Shown in pieces: positions 1 through 7,038 of a stretch of DNA of 64,000 nt. Within the stretch, counting starts at the first letter, position 1. Every line of letters starts with the position of its first letter. This DNA is from Bradyrhizobiaceae bacterium (GTDB lineage Bacteria; Pseudomonadota; Alphaproteobacteria; Rhizobiales; Xanthobacteraceae). A program made the position numbers and the translations under genes. Location of the stretch: contig JADYXZ010000010.1 in assembly GCA_020853885.1 (NCBI GenBank), positions 175,153-239,152 on the forward strand, read 5' to 3'. The notes under the pieces are model-generated. The model saw nothing but the letters and a program-made list of their open reading frames with translations. It ran no database searches and was not told the origin of the DNA.

Positions 1-554
1 ATGGTGAGGCCATTGACGACCTTGGCGGGATTGCCGACCAGCCTCGCCGCCGCATCGACGGCATGCTGCGCCTGCGCGGCATTGGCGACCTCGCCCGAAA
101 GCACGACGCTGTCGTTCACGGCGTCGACGCGGATCGAGCTGTTCGGCATCACGCGGCGCAGCGCTTCGCGCACGCCCGATGCATCGCGGCCGACCTCGAT
201 GTCGTAGGCGGCGATCTGCCGGCCTTCGGTATCGAAAAAGATCACGTTGGTCTGGCCCGGTGCGACACCGATCAGGTAGGCCCGGCGGGCGGAGCGCACG
301 ACTGCGTTGGCAATCGCCGGATTGGCGACGAGCACGTCCTTGGCGTCACGCGGAAGATCGATGACGGTGGACTTGCCGATGCCGAGCGCGAGGAAGCGCC
401 CGCCGGCCAGCGAGTCTGCACGCGGAGGAATCAATTCGCTCGCGGCCGACGGCAGCGGCGCCATCGGCACGGCCGCGCCGGCCAGCAGGACGGCAGCGGT
501 CAGGAGGCGTGCGAAGGTCGCGGTCAGCCCGATCTTCGAATGTTTCTGTCGCAC
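1..554 (-). CDS. cpaC: Tad pilus secretin CpaC/RcpA, N-terminal part (cut by window edge)
   Basis: Outer-membrane secretin of the Tad/Flp pilus. About 184 N-terminal codons are visible; the rest, including the pore domain, lies beyond the left edge. I place the start at a GTG, eight bases after a GAGG ribosome site and five bases after the cpaB stop, so the two genes form one operon. A basic N-terminus is followed by a hydrophobic signal peptide, then the pilus-formation N domain (signature VLVANPAIANAVV), then a BON-like stretch (RVDAVNDSVVLSGEV). This domain order is characteristic of CpaC. The gene is certain in family; its C-terminal integrity cannot be judged. Confidence 0.9.
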   Translation of the reverse strand, partial: MRQKHSKIGLTATFARLLTAAVLLAGAAVPMAPLPSAASELIPPRADSLAGGRFLALGIGKSTVIDLPRDAKDVLVANPAIANAVVRSARRAYLIGVAPGQTNVIFFDTEGRQIAAYDIEVGRDASGVREALRRVMPNSSIRVDAVNDSVVLSGEVANAAQAQHAVDAAARLVGNPAKVVNGLT

Positions 555-559
555 TGCGG

Positions 560-1324
560 CTACCTCACGGATTGCACGGAGGTCACGCCGAAGCGGACCA
601 CGTTGATGTTTCCGCCTTTTCGCTCGACTTCTTCTTCCACGACGGCGCCGGCGGGACGCGCGTCGGCCAGGCTGCGAAGCGCGAGCGACAGGCCGCCGCG
701 CCGGCGGGACAAAACCAGGGTCTCCGCCTGCGAGGGTGAGAGCTCGAGCGTGGCGGTCCGGCCGACCACCACCTTCTGCCCGTCCTTTTCCTGGATCGTC
801 TGATCGATGGCGAGGACGCGAATGTTTCGCAGAACCGTTTCGCTCGTATAGCGATCGTCGCTCTGATGCGTGAGGATCACGTCGACATAGTCGTTCGGCA
901 GGATGAAGCCGCCCGCTCCGGACTCCGGCGAAATCTCCGTGGACACGGCGCGCATGCCGGCGGGGAGGATCGCCGACATGAACCCGGACCCGCTTGCCTT
1001 CACCAATTTCTGCTCGCGGATGGGCTCGCCGGCGATGAACGAGCCGCGGGCGACGGAGCCTTTCAATTCGTCAATCGCGTTCGGCCGCGCCGACCGCTTG
1101 ACGAAGAGCGGACCTGCCGCCTTCACCGGCCACGGCTGCCATGCCAGGTTGTCGCTGCCGATCGAACGGCCCACGTCGATGTCGCTCTTGGCGACCAGGA
1201 TATCGACGGTCTCCGACGCCGGCTGCACCACCTTTACAGGTGCTGGCGTGCGGCCAGACAGCATGAAGGCCAGTCCCCCGGCGGCGAGTGCAATGCCGAG
1301 GACGACGATGCGAGCTGTTCTCAT
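560..1324 (-). CDS. cpaB: Tad pilus assembly protein CpaB/RcpC
   Basis: Periplasmic Flp pilus assembly protein of about 254 residues, the usual CpaB length. It has an N-terminal signal anchor, then a SAF-type domain (VAKSDIDVGRSI, GSFIAGEPI) and the RcpC/CpaB region (MRAVSTEISPESG, GFILPNDYVDVILT). I chose the ATG (start MRTARIVVLG) over a TTG five codons upstream, because the ATG begins directly at the signal anchor. It is translated just ahead of cpaC. CpaB is thought to help assemble or gate the secretin. Confidence 0.93.
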   Translation of the reverse strand: MRTARIVVLGIALAAGGLAFMLSGRTPAPVKVVQPASETVDILVAKSDIDVGRSIGSDNLAWQPWPVKAAGPLFVKRSARPNAIDELKGSVARGSFIAGEPIREQKLVKASGSGFMSAILPAGMRAVSTEISPESGAGGFILPNDYVDVILTHQSDDRYTSETVLRNIRVLAIDQTIQEKDGQKVVVGRTATLELSPSQAETLVLSRRRGGLSLALRSLADARPAGAVVEEEVERKGGNINVVRFGVTSVQSVR

Positions 1325-1449
1325 ACGCCCAAATCCCAAGAATCAACGCGGCCGCATGGCCGGCTTCAGCGGGATTGCAGCAGCCATTCGTCAAATTATG
1401 GTTAATGAGGCGTATCCGATTTTAATCGTCGGACCGCGGACGTTTTGTT

Positions 1450-1956
1450 TCAGCCGGCAATCGCCTGCATGAACGGCGTCTTGGGGTAGACCATCAGCCC
1501 TGCCGCGGCGAGGGCGATGCCGTAGGGGATACCTGCGTTGGCAGCGTGCAGGCGTTCAATCCAGGCCGTGCGAACGAGCGCCGCAGGCAGCGGCACCCTG
1601 CGAAGCGTCAACAGCGCCAGCGTCAGAACGCCGCCGAAGATCGAGGCTAAAAACAGATACTGGATCAGATCCGAAAATCCGAACCACAAGGCGGTCGCGG
1701 CCGCAAGCTTGGCGTCGCCGCCGCCAATCCAGCCGGCGGCAAAGAAGCCGAACGTCACCGACAAGACCAGCATGCCCGCGAGCAGATGATATCCGACCTC
1801 TGCGAGCGGCATGCCGATGATCGCTGCAACGAGAAAAAAGCCCGCCGTCAGGAACAAGGACAGCCGGTTCGAAATGGTCATGGTGAGGAGATCGCTCGCG
1901 GCGGCGAACGCCATCGCGGCCGGAAACAACGCGAGCAGCAGGAAATCGCGAATCAT
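1450..1956 (-). CDS. cpaA: Prepilin peptidase CpaA/TadV (A24 family)
   Basis: Inner-membrane aspartic protease that removes the leader of Flp pilins and TadE-like pseudopilins. The 168-residue protein has the short CpaA architecture with several membrane segments. Both catalytic aspartate regions are visible: AASDLLTMTISNRL near the N-terminus and the GxGD-type GGGDAKLA. The start at MIRDFLLLALF is chosen over a more upstream in-frame start, which would add 41 polar, unconserved residues in front of the first membrane helix. Its substrates, the two flp genes, lie just upstream on the same strand. Confidence 0.93.
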   Translation of the reverse strand: MIRDFLLLALFPAAMAFAAASDLLTMTISNRLSLFLTAGFFLVAAIIGMPLAEVGYHLLAGMLVLSVTFGFFAAGWIGGGDAKLAAATALWFGFSDLIQYLFLASIFGGVLTLALLTLRRVPLPAALVRTAWIERLHAANAGIPYGIALAAAGLMVYPKTPFMQAIAG

Positions 1957-2115
1957 GCTTCGGGCGAGCCGTTTTCGAGGATCGTCAGCGCTCCGGCTTT
2001 TGTAGCGGAGCGATCTAAGCGAACTATGAACGACGCCGGGCTCACGCCGTTGCCGGAAAGACGAAGGGCCCGCGGACAAGCCGGGGCCCCTCGCAAACTG
2101 ATTGCGTCAGCTTTC

Positions 2116-2304
2116 TTAGCCGCCGCTGCCGCTGCCACCGCCGCCCTGAGTGAGCGCATCGCCCACTTCTTGGAAGGTGGCGGTGAGGTTGGTGCCAACC
2201 GTCTGGATGACGGTAATGATGACGACCGAGATGCAAGCCGCGATGAGTCCATACTCAATAGCGGTCGCCCCGGATTCGTCGCTGAGGAACTTGCGCAAGA
2301 TCAT
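2116..2304 (-). CDS. flp: Flp-type type IVb prepilin
   Basis: Major Flp pilin candidate, 62 residues. A short basic leader ends in Gly12, followed by ATAIEYGLIAACIS, a perfect Flp motif with Glu at +5 and Tyr at +6 of the mature protein, and a hydrophobic helix. The C-terminus is a glycine/serine tail (GGGGSGSGG). A GGGAGAAG ribosome site precedes the start, and the 5' leader holds a six-base-pair hairpin at 2326-2343. Processed by CpaA and polymerised by the Tad machinery. Confidence 0.95.
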   Translation of the reverse strand: MILRKFLSDESGATAIEYGLIAACISVVIITVIQTVGTNLTATFQEVGDALTQGGGGSGSGG

Positions 2305-2379
2305 CTTTGACTTCTCCCTACGTTCGTCCGGAACTCGCCGGACGTCGTACTTTCTACGGGAGCCGGTTTAGAATCGGCT

Positions 2380-2394
2380 TTATCGGATCGATAA
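2380..2394. promoter_or_regulatory. Inverted repeat upstream of flp
   Basis: TTATCG-GAT-CGATAA is a perfect interrupted palindrome about 76 bases upstream of the first flp start, between the two pilin genes. Its TATCG half-site recurs in the larger inverted repeat before the TadE-like operon at 3419-3443. An operator role is inference. Confidence 0.35.
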
Positions 2395-2423
2395 GATTTT
2401 ACGGATTTCGGCGGGCCGGCTCG

Positions 2424-2573
2424 TCACTCGGCTGCGGCAAGCGTATCCACGAGCTTCGGGCCGACGCTATGCAGCACGGTCACGATTGCCATCGAAATAC
2501 ATGCCGCAATCAGTCCGTATTTGACCGAAGACGCGCCGGCTTCGTCGCGAACGAAACGGGCAAAGATACGCAT
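2424..2573 (-). CDS. Second Flp-type prepilin, with Glu5 replaced by Lys
   Basis: A 49-residue Flp-family protein. The leader ends at Gly13 and is followed by ASSVKYGLIAACIS, then a hydrophobic helix and a short acidic tail (DTLAAAE). It matches the neighbouring Flp across GLIAACIS, but position +5 is Lys where Flp pilins carry the near-invariant Glu. Pilins of this class need Glu5 for efficient processing or packing, so this copy may be a minor pilin, a regulator of assembly, or a decaying paralogue. It lies upstream of flp in the same direction with 119 bases between them. Confidence 0.85.
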   Translation of the reverse strand: MRIFARFVRDEAGASSVKYGLIAACISMAIVTVLHSVGPKLVDTLAAAE

Positions 2574-2842
2574 GGGACGCACCCTCTGACGCCGACTCTA
2601 CGCCCGGCGGAGCGCCTGCTTATTCGCGGGTTCGCTGCTCCACGCCGGAGATTTCAGCCTATCGATCATCGGTTGCGCTGCGGTTAAGCCGGCGGGACGC
2701 GGCCTCGCAGGCAGCGCTTTCCGGCCGGCTATCCGGCGCGAAGCATTTGCAGTTCGTTCACCATTTTCATCGAAAGTGACGAGTATTCGAGCCAATGGCG
2801 CCAGACTGCGTCGTGAAGCGATCATTCTGCGAGGGAAACAAC

Positions 2843-3310
2843 GTGAGCGCGACCGCCAAGGGTACATTTGCAGTGATCTGTGCGTTGCTGTCGGTCGCAT
2901 CGGCGCTACCGGCGGCGGCCGACACCATCGACGTGGTGCTCGATCAGGCGAAAATCCTGCGGCTTCCCGAACGGGTCGCGACGCTTGTGATCGGCAATCC
3001 CTCGGTCGCCGACGGCACGCTGCAGACCGGCGGACTCCTGGTGGTGACGGGCAAGAACTACGGCACCACCAACCTGATCGCGCTCGACCCGAGCGGCGAA
3101 ATCCTCGCAGAACACACGATCACGGTCGGCGCGCCGAAGGACGGCACGTTGACCGTCTGGCGCGGCGTGGCGCGGGAGACGTGGAGCTGCGCGCCCAAAT
3201 GCGAGCAATCCGTCATGCTCGGCGACGATCCGGGTTTCTTCAGCGGCGCAATGGAGCAGGCGCAGTCCCGCGCGGGCCAGGCAAGCTCGCGGCCGTCAGC
3301 GGCGAAGTGA
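2843..3310 (+). CDS. Stand-alone pilus-formation N-domain protein (CpaC N-terminal-like)
   Basis: A secreted protein of about 155 residues. I chose a GTG start seven bases after a GAGGGA ribosome site; an upstream ATG would put 16 extra residues before the signal peptide. After the signal (ending near ALPAAA) comes one domain with VLDQAKILRLPERVATLVIGN and TTNLIALDPSGEI, which matches the N domain of CpaC in order and motif. The C-terminus has two cysteines (CAPKC) and is otherwise low in conservation. There is no secretin pore domain. It sits between the pilin block and the TadE-like genes, so a periplasmic role in the Tad system is the likely job. Confidence 0.8.
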   Translation: MSATAKGTFAVICALLSVASALPAAADTIDVVLDQAKILRLPERVATLVIGNPSVADGTLQTGGLLVVTGKNYGTTNLIALDPSGEILAEHTITVGAPKDGTLTVWRGVARETWSCAPKCEQSVMLGDDPGFFSGAMEQAQSRAGQASSRPSAAK

Positions 3311-3418
3311 TTCGCAGGCTTGCCGCAGCGGCGTGCCAGCCGGCGAGGCCGCGCCACGCTTAACACGCCGTAAAGACGCTGCCGCCCCCTTAAGGTCCGG
3401 TCGTTACAGTTCGTCAAA

Positions 3419-3443
3419 TCGTATCGATTATTCATCGATACGA
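3419..3443. promoter_or_regulatory. Perfect inverted repeat before the TadE-like operon
   Basis: TCGTATCGAT and ATCGATACGA are perfect 10-base arms separated by TATTC. The repeat ends 22 bases before the ATG at 3466 (four before the alternative GTG at 3448). It could be a DNA operator or a hairpin in the leader mRNA that limits ribosome access. Confidence 0.5.
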
Positions 3444-3465
3444 ACCGGTGGGAATCGTCTTGGCC

Positions 3466-4059
3466 ATGCGCAGTTCACCGACGCCGTCCGATCGCGTCAA
3501 TCGCTCCAGCGCCCGCAAGTTCTCCTTGCTGCGAATGCTGCGCCGGTTCGCGCGCCGGCAGAACGGCGCGACCGTCATCGAATTCGCCGCGATCATCGGT
3601 CCTTTTGTTGCGTGGATGTTCGCCATCATCGAGATGGCGCTGATCTTCTTCGCCGGACAAGTGCTCGAAACGGCGACTGCCGATTCCGCGCGCCTGATCA
3701 TGACGGGGCAAGCGCAGAAGCAAAGCTTCGACAAGACCGCGTTCAAACAGGACGTCTGCAGCCACCTGAAGGCGATGTTCACGTGCTCAGGCGTCCATAT
3801 CGACGTCAGGACCTATACTTCCTTCGACGCCGTTGAACTCTCGAAGCCGACGTACGACGAAGAGGAAGGAAAACTCGATACTTCCGAGTTCAATGAATTC
3901 AAGCCGGGCAAGCAAGGCGACATCGTCGTCGTGCGCGTCGTGTACGAATGGCCGACCTTCGTTCGGGGGTTCCTCGGTCTCGACTATTCCTCGCTTCCGA
4001 ACGGCAACCATCTCCTGATGGCCACCGCCGCATTCCGCAACGAGCCGTACAGCAACTGA
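3466..4059 (+). CDS. TadE-like pilus assembly protein (pseudopilin)
   Basis: About 197 residues. A basic N-terminus (RRFARRQNG) leads into GATVIEFAAIIG and a single long hydrophobic helix, the TadE/TadG pseudopilin signature with Gly before the cleavage point and Glu at +5. The rest is a periplasmic domain with two cysteines (DVCSHL, FTCSG) that could form a disulfide. A GTG at 3448 would add six residues and cannot be excluded. It is followed after four bases by a second TadE-like gene, so the two are translated together. Substrate of CpaA by family knowledge. Confidence 0.88.
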   Translation: MRSSPTPSDRVNRSSARKFSLLRMLRRFARRQNGATVIEFAAIIGPFVAWMFAIIEMALIFFAGQVLETATADSARLIMTGQAQKQSFDKTAFKQDVCSHLKAMFTCSGVHIDVRTYTSFDAVELSKPTYDEEEGKLDTSEFNEFKPGKQGDIVVVRVVYEWPTFVRGFLGLDYSSLPNGNHLLMATAAFRNEPYSN

Positions 4060-4063
4060 GGCA

Positions 4064-4678
4064 ATGATGGCGTCGCCGGCCGGAAGCGGACTTCTCTGCA
4101 CGATCCGCCGCTATCTGCGCGAAACCCGCGGCATTTCGGCCGTCGAATTCGCGTTCGTGGCGCCGATCATGGTGACGCTGCTGCTGGGCGGCGCCGAGCT
4201 TACCCAGGCCATCACGGCCAAACGCAAGACCACGATCGCGACGCGCGCGATTGCCGATCTGATCGCCCAGTCGACCGAAATCGACAATACGGACCTGGCG
4301 AACATCTTTAAGGCCATCGAGGCGGTCATCCAGCCGTTCCCGGACGCCAATTTCAAGATCGTCGTGTCGAGCGTCGGGTTTGACGCCGACGGAAATGCCG
4401 AAATCATCTGGTCGGAAGCGCACGGCGGCGCCGCGAAGCATCAGGAAGCCACGTTGCCGGACGGGCTCGGTGCTGTCCCCGCCACCACGACGCTGATCTG
4501 GGCCGAAGGCGAATACTCCTACACCCCGATTTTCGGCTTGGTCTTCACGAATGCGCTCTATCCCGGCGGCGTCGTACCGCTGAAGGATCACATCTATCTG
4601 CGGCCGCGTCTGAAGCCCCACGTCTGCCGCAAGACCGCGACGGAGACGATCTGCAAGCTCCAGGATGTTACGGGCTAG
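4064..4678 (+). CDS. TadE/TadG-like pilus assembly protein
   Basis: A 204-residue membrane-anchored protein. RETRGISAVEFAFVAPIM matches the TadE/TadG N-terminal motif (Gly, four residues, Glu-Phe), followed by one membrane helix and a periplasmic domain. Two C-terminal cysteines (HVCRK, ICKLQ) may pair. It begins four bases after the preceding TadE-like gene and ends one base before the convergent phosphomannomutase stop, so there is no room for a separate terminator. Minor pseudopilins like these are needed for Flp pilus assembly. Confidence 0.88.
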   Translation: MMASPAGSGLLCTIRRYLRETRGISAVEFAFVAPIMVTLLLGGAELTQAITAKRKTTIATRAIADLIAQSTEIDNTDLANIFKAIEAVIQPFPDANFKIVVSSVGFDADGNAEIIWSEAHGGAAKHQEATLPDGLGAVPATTTLIWAEGEYSYTPIFGLVFTNALYPGGVVPLKDHIYLRPRLKPHVCRKTATETICKLQDVTG

Positions 4679-6178
4679 CTAGATCTTTTGGTTGTATTCC
4701 CCGACTTCCGGATGCTCGCGCAAGGCGGCGTCGACCGCCGCGAACATCTCGCGCATGCGCGCTTCGCTCACCGGGCTTTCCACCACGACGGCGAGCTCCG
4801 GCTTGTTCGATGAGGCGCGGACGAGGCCCCAGGTGCCGTCCTCGAGCGTGACGCGGACGCCGTTCACCGTCACAAGATCGCGGATCTTCTGGCCGGCGAC
4901 CGGCTCGCCCTTGTCGCGCACCGCCTGAAAGCGCGCGACGATTTTCTCGACGACGCCGTATTTCTTCTCGTCGTCGCAGTGCGGCGACATGGTGGGCGAA
5001 CCCCAGGTCTGCGGCAGCGCCTTGCGCAGGTCCGACATCTTCTTCCCGGGATTGCGGTCGAGCATGTCGCAGATCGCGATCGCCGCGACGAGGCCGTCAT
5101 CATAGCCGCGGCCGACCGGCGGATTGAAAAAGAAGTGCCCGGACTTCTCGAAGCCGGCGAGCGCCTTCGTCTCGGCGACGCGGCGCTTGATGTAGGAGTG
5201 GCCGGTCTTCCAGAAATCCGCCCGGGCGCCATTCTGCTTCAGCACCGGATCGGTGAGGAACAGGCCGGTCGATTTCACATCGACGACGAAGGTGCCGCCG
5301 CCATGCTGCGCGGAGAGATCGCGCGCCAGCATGACGCCGACCTTGTCGGCGAAAATCTCCTGGCCCTCGTCGTCGACCACGCCGCAGCGGTCGCCGTCGC
5401 CGTCGAAGGCAAGGCCGACGTCCGCCTTGGTGCGCAGCACCTCATCGCGCAGCGCGTGCAGCATCTTCAGGTCTTCGGTGTTGGGATTGTATTTCGGGAA
5501 GGTGTAGTCGAGCTCGGTGTCGAGCGGCACCACCTCGCAGCCGATCGCTTGCATCACCTTCGGCGAGAAGGCGCCCGCCGTGCCGTTGCCGCAGGCGACG
5601 ACGGCTTTGAGCTTGCGCTTCAGCTTCGGGCGGTTCGTCAGGTCGGCCATGTAACGGTCGGCCATGCCGGAGACGAAGCGATAGGCGCCGCCGTCCCGTG
5701 GCTGGAATCTCGCGCCGAGCACGATCTCCTTGAGGCGTCCCATCTCGTCGGGGCCGAAGGTGAGCGGGCGCGCCGCACCCATCTTCACGCCGGTCCAGCC
5801 GTTCTCGTTATGCGAAGCGGTGACCATCGCCACGCAGGGAATGTCGAGGGCGAACTGTGCGAAATAGGCCATCGGCGTCACAGCGAGGCCGATGTCATGC
5901 ACACGCATGCCGCCGGTCATCAGCCCGGTCGTGAGCGCCAACTTGATCGACGCGGAATAAGACCGGTAGTCGTGGGCGACGACGACATCCGGCTTCACGC
6001 CGAGCTCGTGAAAGAGCGTGCCGAGGCCGAGCCCGAGCGCCTGCACACCGACGAGGTTCAATTCCTTCCCGAACAGCCAGCGTGCGTCGTACTCGCGAAA
6101 GCCGGTGGCCTTCACCATCGGCTCGGATTCGAAGGCATAGGTGTTGGGAACGAGCGAAGGCTTCGGGGGCGGAAACAT
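4679..6178 (-). CDS. Phosphomannomutase/phosphoglucomutase (ManB/AlgC type)
   Basis: Cytoplasmic alpha-D-phosphohexomutase of about 499 residues. It interconverts hexose 6- and 1-phosphates for nucleotide-sugar and polysaccharide synthesis. TASHNENGWTGVKMG contains the phosphoserine, AFDGDGDRCGVVD the metal-binding loop, FEKSGHFFF the sugar-binding loop and VRASSNKPELAVVVE the C-terminal phosphate-binding loop. I start at MFPPPKPSLVPN; the in-frame extension upstream lacks the family pattern. The enzyme could act on mannose, glucose or both; sequence alone does not decide. Confidence 0.95.
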   Translation of the reverse strand: MFPPPKPSLVPNTYAFESEPMVKATGFREYDARWLFGKELNLVGVQALGLGLGTLFHELGVKPDVVVAHDYRSYSASIKLALTTGLMTGGMRVHDIGLAVTPMAYFAQFALDIPCVAMVTASHNENGWTGVKMGAARPLTFGPDEMGRLKEIVLGARFQPRDGGAYRFVSGMADRYMADLTNRPKLKRKLKAVVACGNGTAGAFSPKVMQAIGCEVVPLDTELDYTFPKYNPNTEDLKMLHALRDEVLRTKADVGLAFDGDGDRCGVVDDEGQEIFADKVGVMLARDLSAQHGGGTFVVDVKSTGLFLTDPVLKQNGARADFWKTGHSYIKRRVAETKALAGFEKSGHFFFNPPVGRGYDDGLVAAIAICDMLDRNPGKKMSDLRKALPQTWGSPTMSPHCDDEKKYGVVEKIVARFQAVRDKGEPVAGQKIRDLVTVNGVRVTLEDGTWGLVRASSNKPELAVVVESPVSEARMREMFAAVDAALREHPEVGEYNQKI

Positions 6179-6257
6179 CAGGAAATCCAGGATGGGCAGG
6201 CGGGCAACTCGGCCCGCCAGATAGCACAAAACCGGGCGGAATGAGGAAGGTTCCGCG

Positions 6258-6806
6258 TCAGCGCTCCAGCACCAGCTCCCCGCGCTGCACCTCGAAGCGG
6301 GAAAGCTTCCTGAGGAAACTCATACCGAGGAGATTGACGCCAATCGCACCCTCTTCCAGCACGAGCGCGTCCACGTCGTGGATGGTGATGGCGCCGATGC
6401 TGACCGAGCGCAACTGCACGCGCTTGGCGCGGCCTTCGCCGTTGGCGGTACGGACGCGGGCATCGAACTTGTCGCCGGGAAAGACGAGGCCGAGCGAGCG
6501 CGCGTCTTCGTAGCGGAGCGCGACCACGCTCGCGCCGGTGTCGACCAGCGCGTTGAGGTTGCGATTGTCGATCTCGACGTTCGTGAAATAGTGGCCGTTG
6601 CGATCGGCAGCGAGACGCACGAGCCCGCCGTGATCGTTCGCGTGCGCAGGCGTTTCGGCGGGCGTCGCCACCGCCGCGGTTTCGCGCCGCTCGGCGAGAC
6701 GCGACAGATAATCCGGCGCAAGTAATGCGACCGCGACCACGAGGCCAACGAGCAGGAGAATGGGTTTCAGCATGGCTCCGCTTTCGCGCGCAGCCTGCAC
6801 AAGCAT
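6258..6806 (-). CDS. Retropepsin-like aspartic protease, TIGR02281 type
   Basis: A membrane-anchored clan AA aspartic protease of up to 182 residues. An N-terminal hydrophobic helix (ILLLVGLVVAVALL) is followed by a periplasmic domain with the active-site motif LVDTGASVVALR and the later VNLLGMSFLRKL, as in single-domain retropepsin-like proteins of alphaproteobacteria. An internal ATG at 6773 directly before the helix is an equally plausible start. It is co-directional with the mutase, 79 bases away. The physiological substrate is unknown. Confidence 0.88.
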   Translation of the reverse strand: MLVQAARESGAMLKPILLLVGLVVAVALLAPDYLSRLAERRETAAVATPAETPAHANDHGGLVRLAADRNGHYFTNVEIDNRNLNALVDTGASVVALRYEDARSLGLVFPGDKFDARVRTANGEGRAKRVQLRSVSIGAITIHDVDALVLEEGAIGVNLLGMSFLRKLSRFEVQRGELVLER

Positions 6807-6901
6807 GGCGAATTCCCGGTAAACGCGCGTTTCACCGTCGGTTCTTGGTAAAGGACTTGTCTAAGTACCTTGGAGCGGGATGAAGCCAGGCCGAATATTG
6901 C

Positions 6902-7035
6902 CGTCATTGCGAGGCGCGCAGCGCCGAAGCAATCCAGTTTCTCGCTGCATTTGCGTGACGCATGTTCTTGGCGGCGAACCGGTGTCCACTTCGCCGGAAC
7001 ATGCGCTGGATTGCTTCGCTTCGCTCGCAATGACG
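6902..7035. repeat. Nested palindromic intergenic repeat
   Basis: The outer arms are CGTCATTGCGAGG with GAAGCAATCCAG on the left, and CTGGATTGCTTCG with CGCAATGACG on the right. This is the rhizobial-type element also seen at 63728-63825. A second palindrome sits inside at 6960-7004, with arms GCATGTTC and GAACATGC around an AACCGGTGTCCACTT core. That core recalls another repeat class abundant in this order and relates to the one at 35003-35050. The element fills most of the gap between the protease and hrpB. Confidence 0.8.
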
Positions 7036-7038
7036 CCA

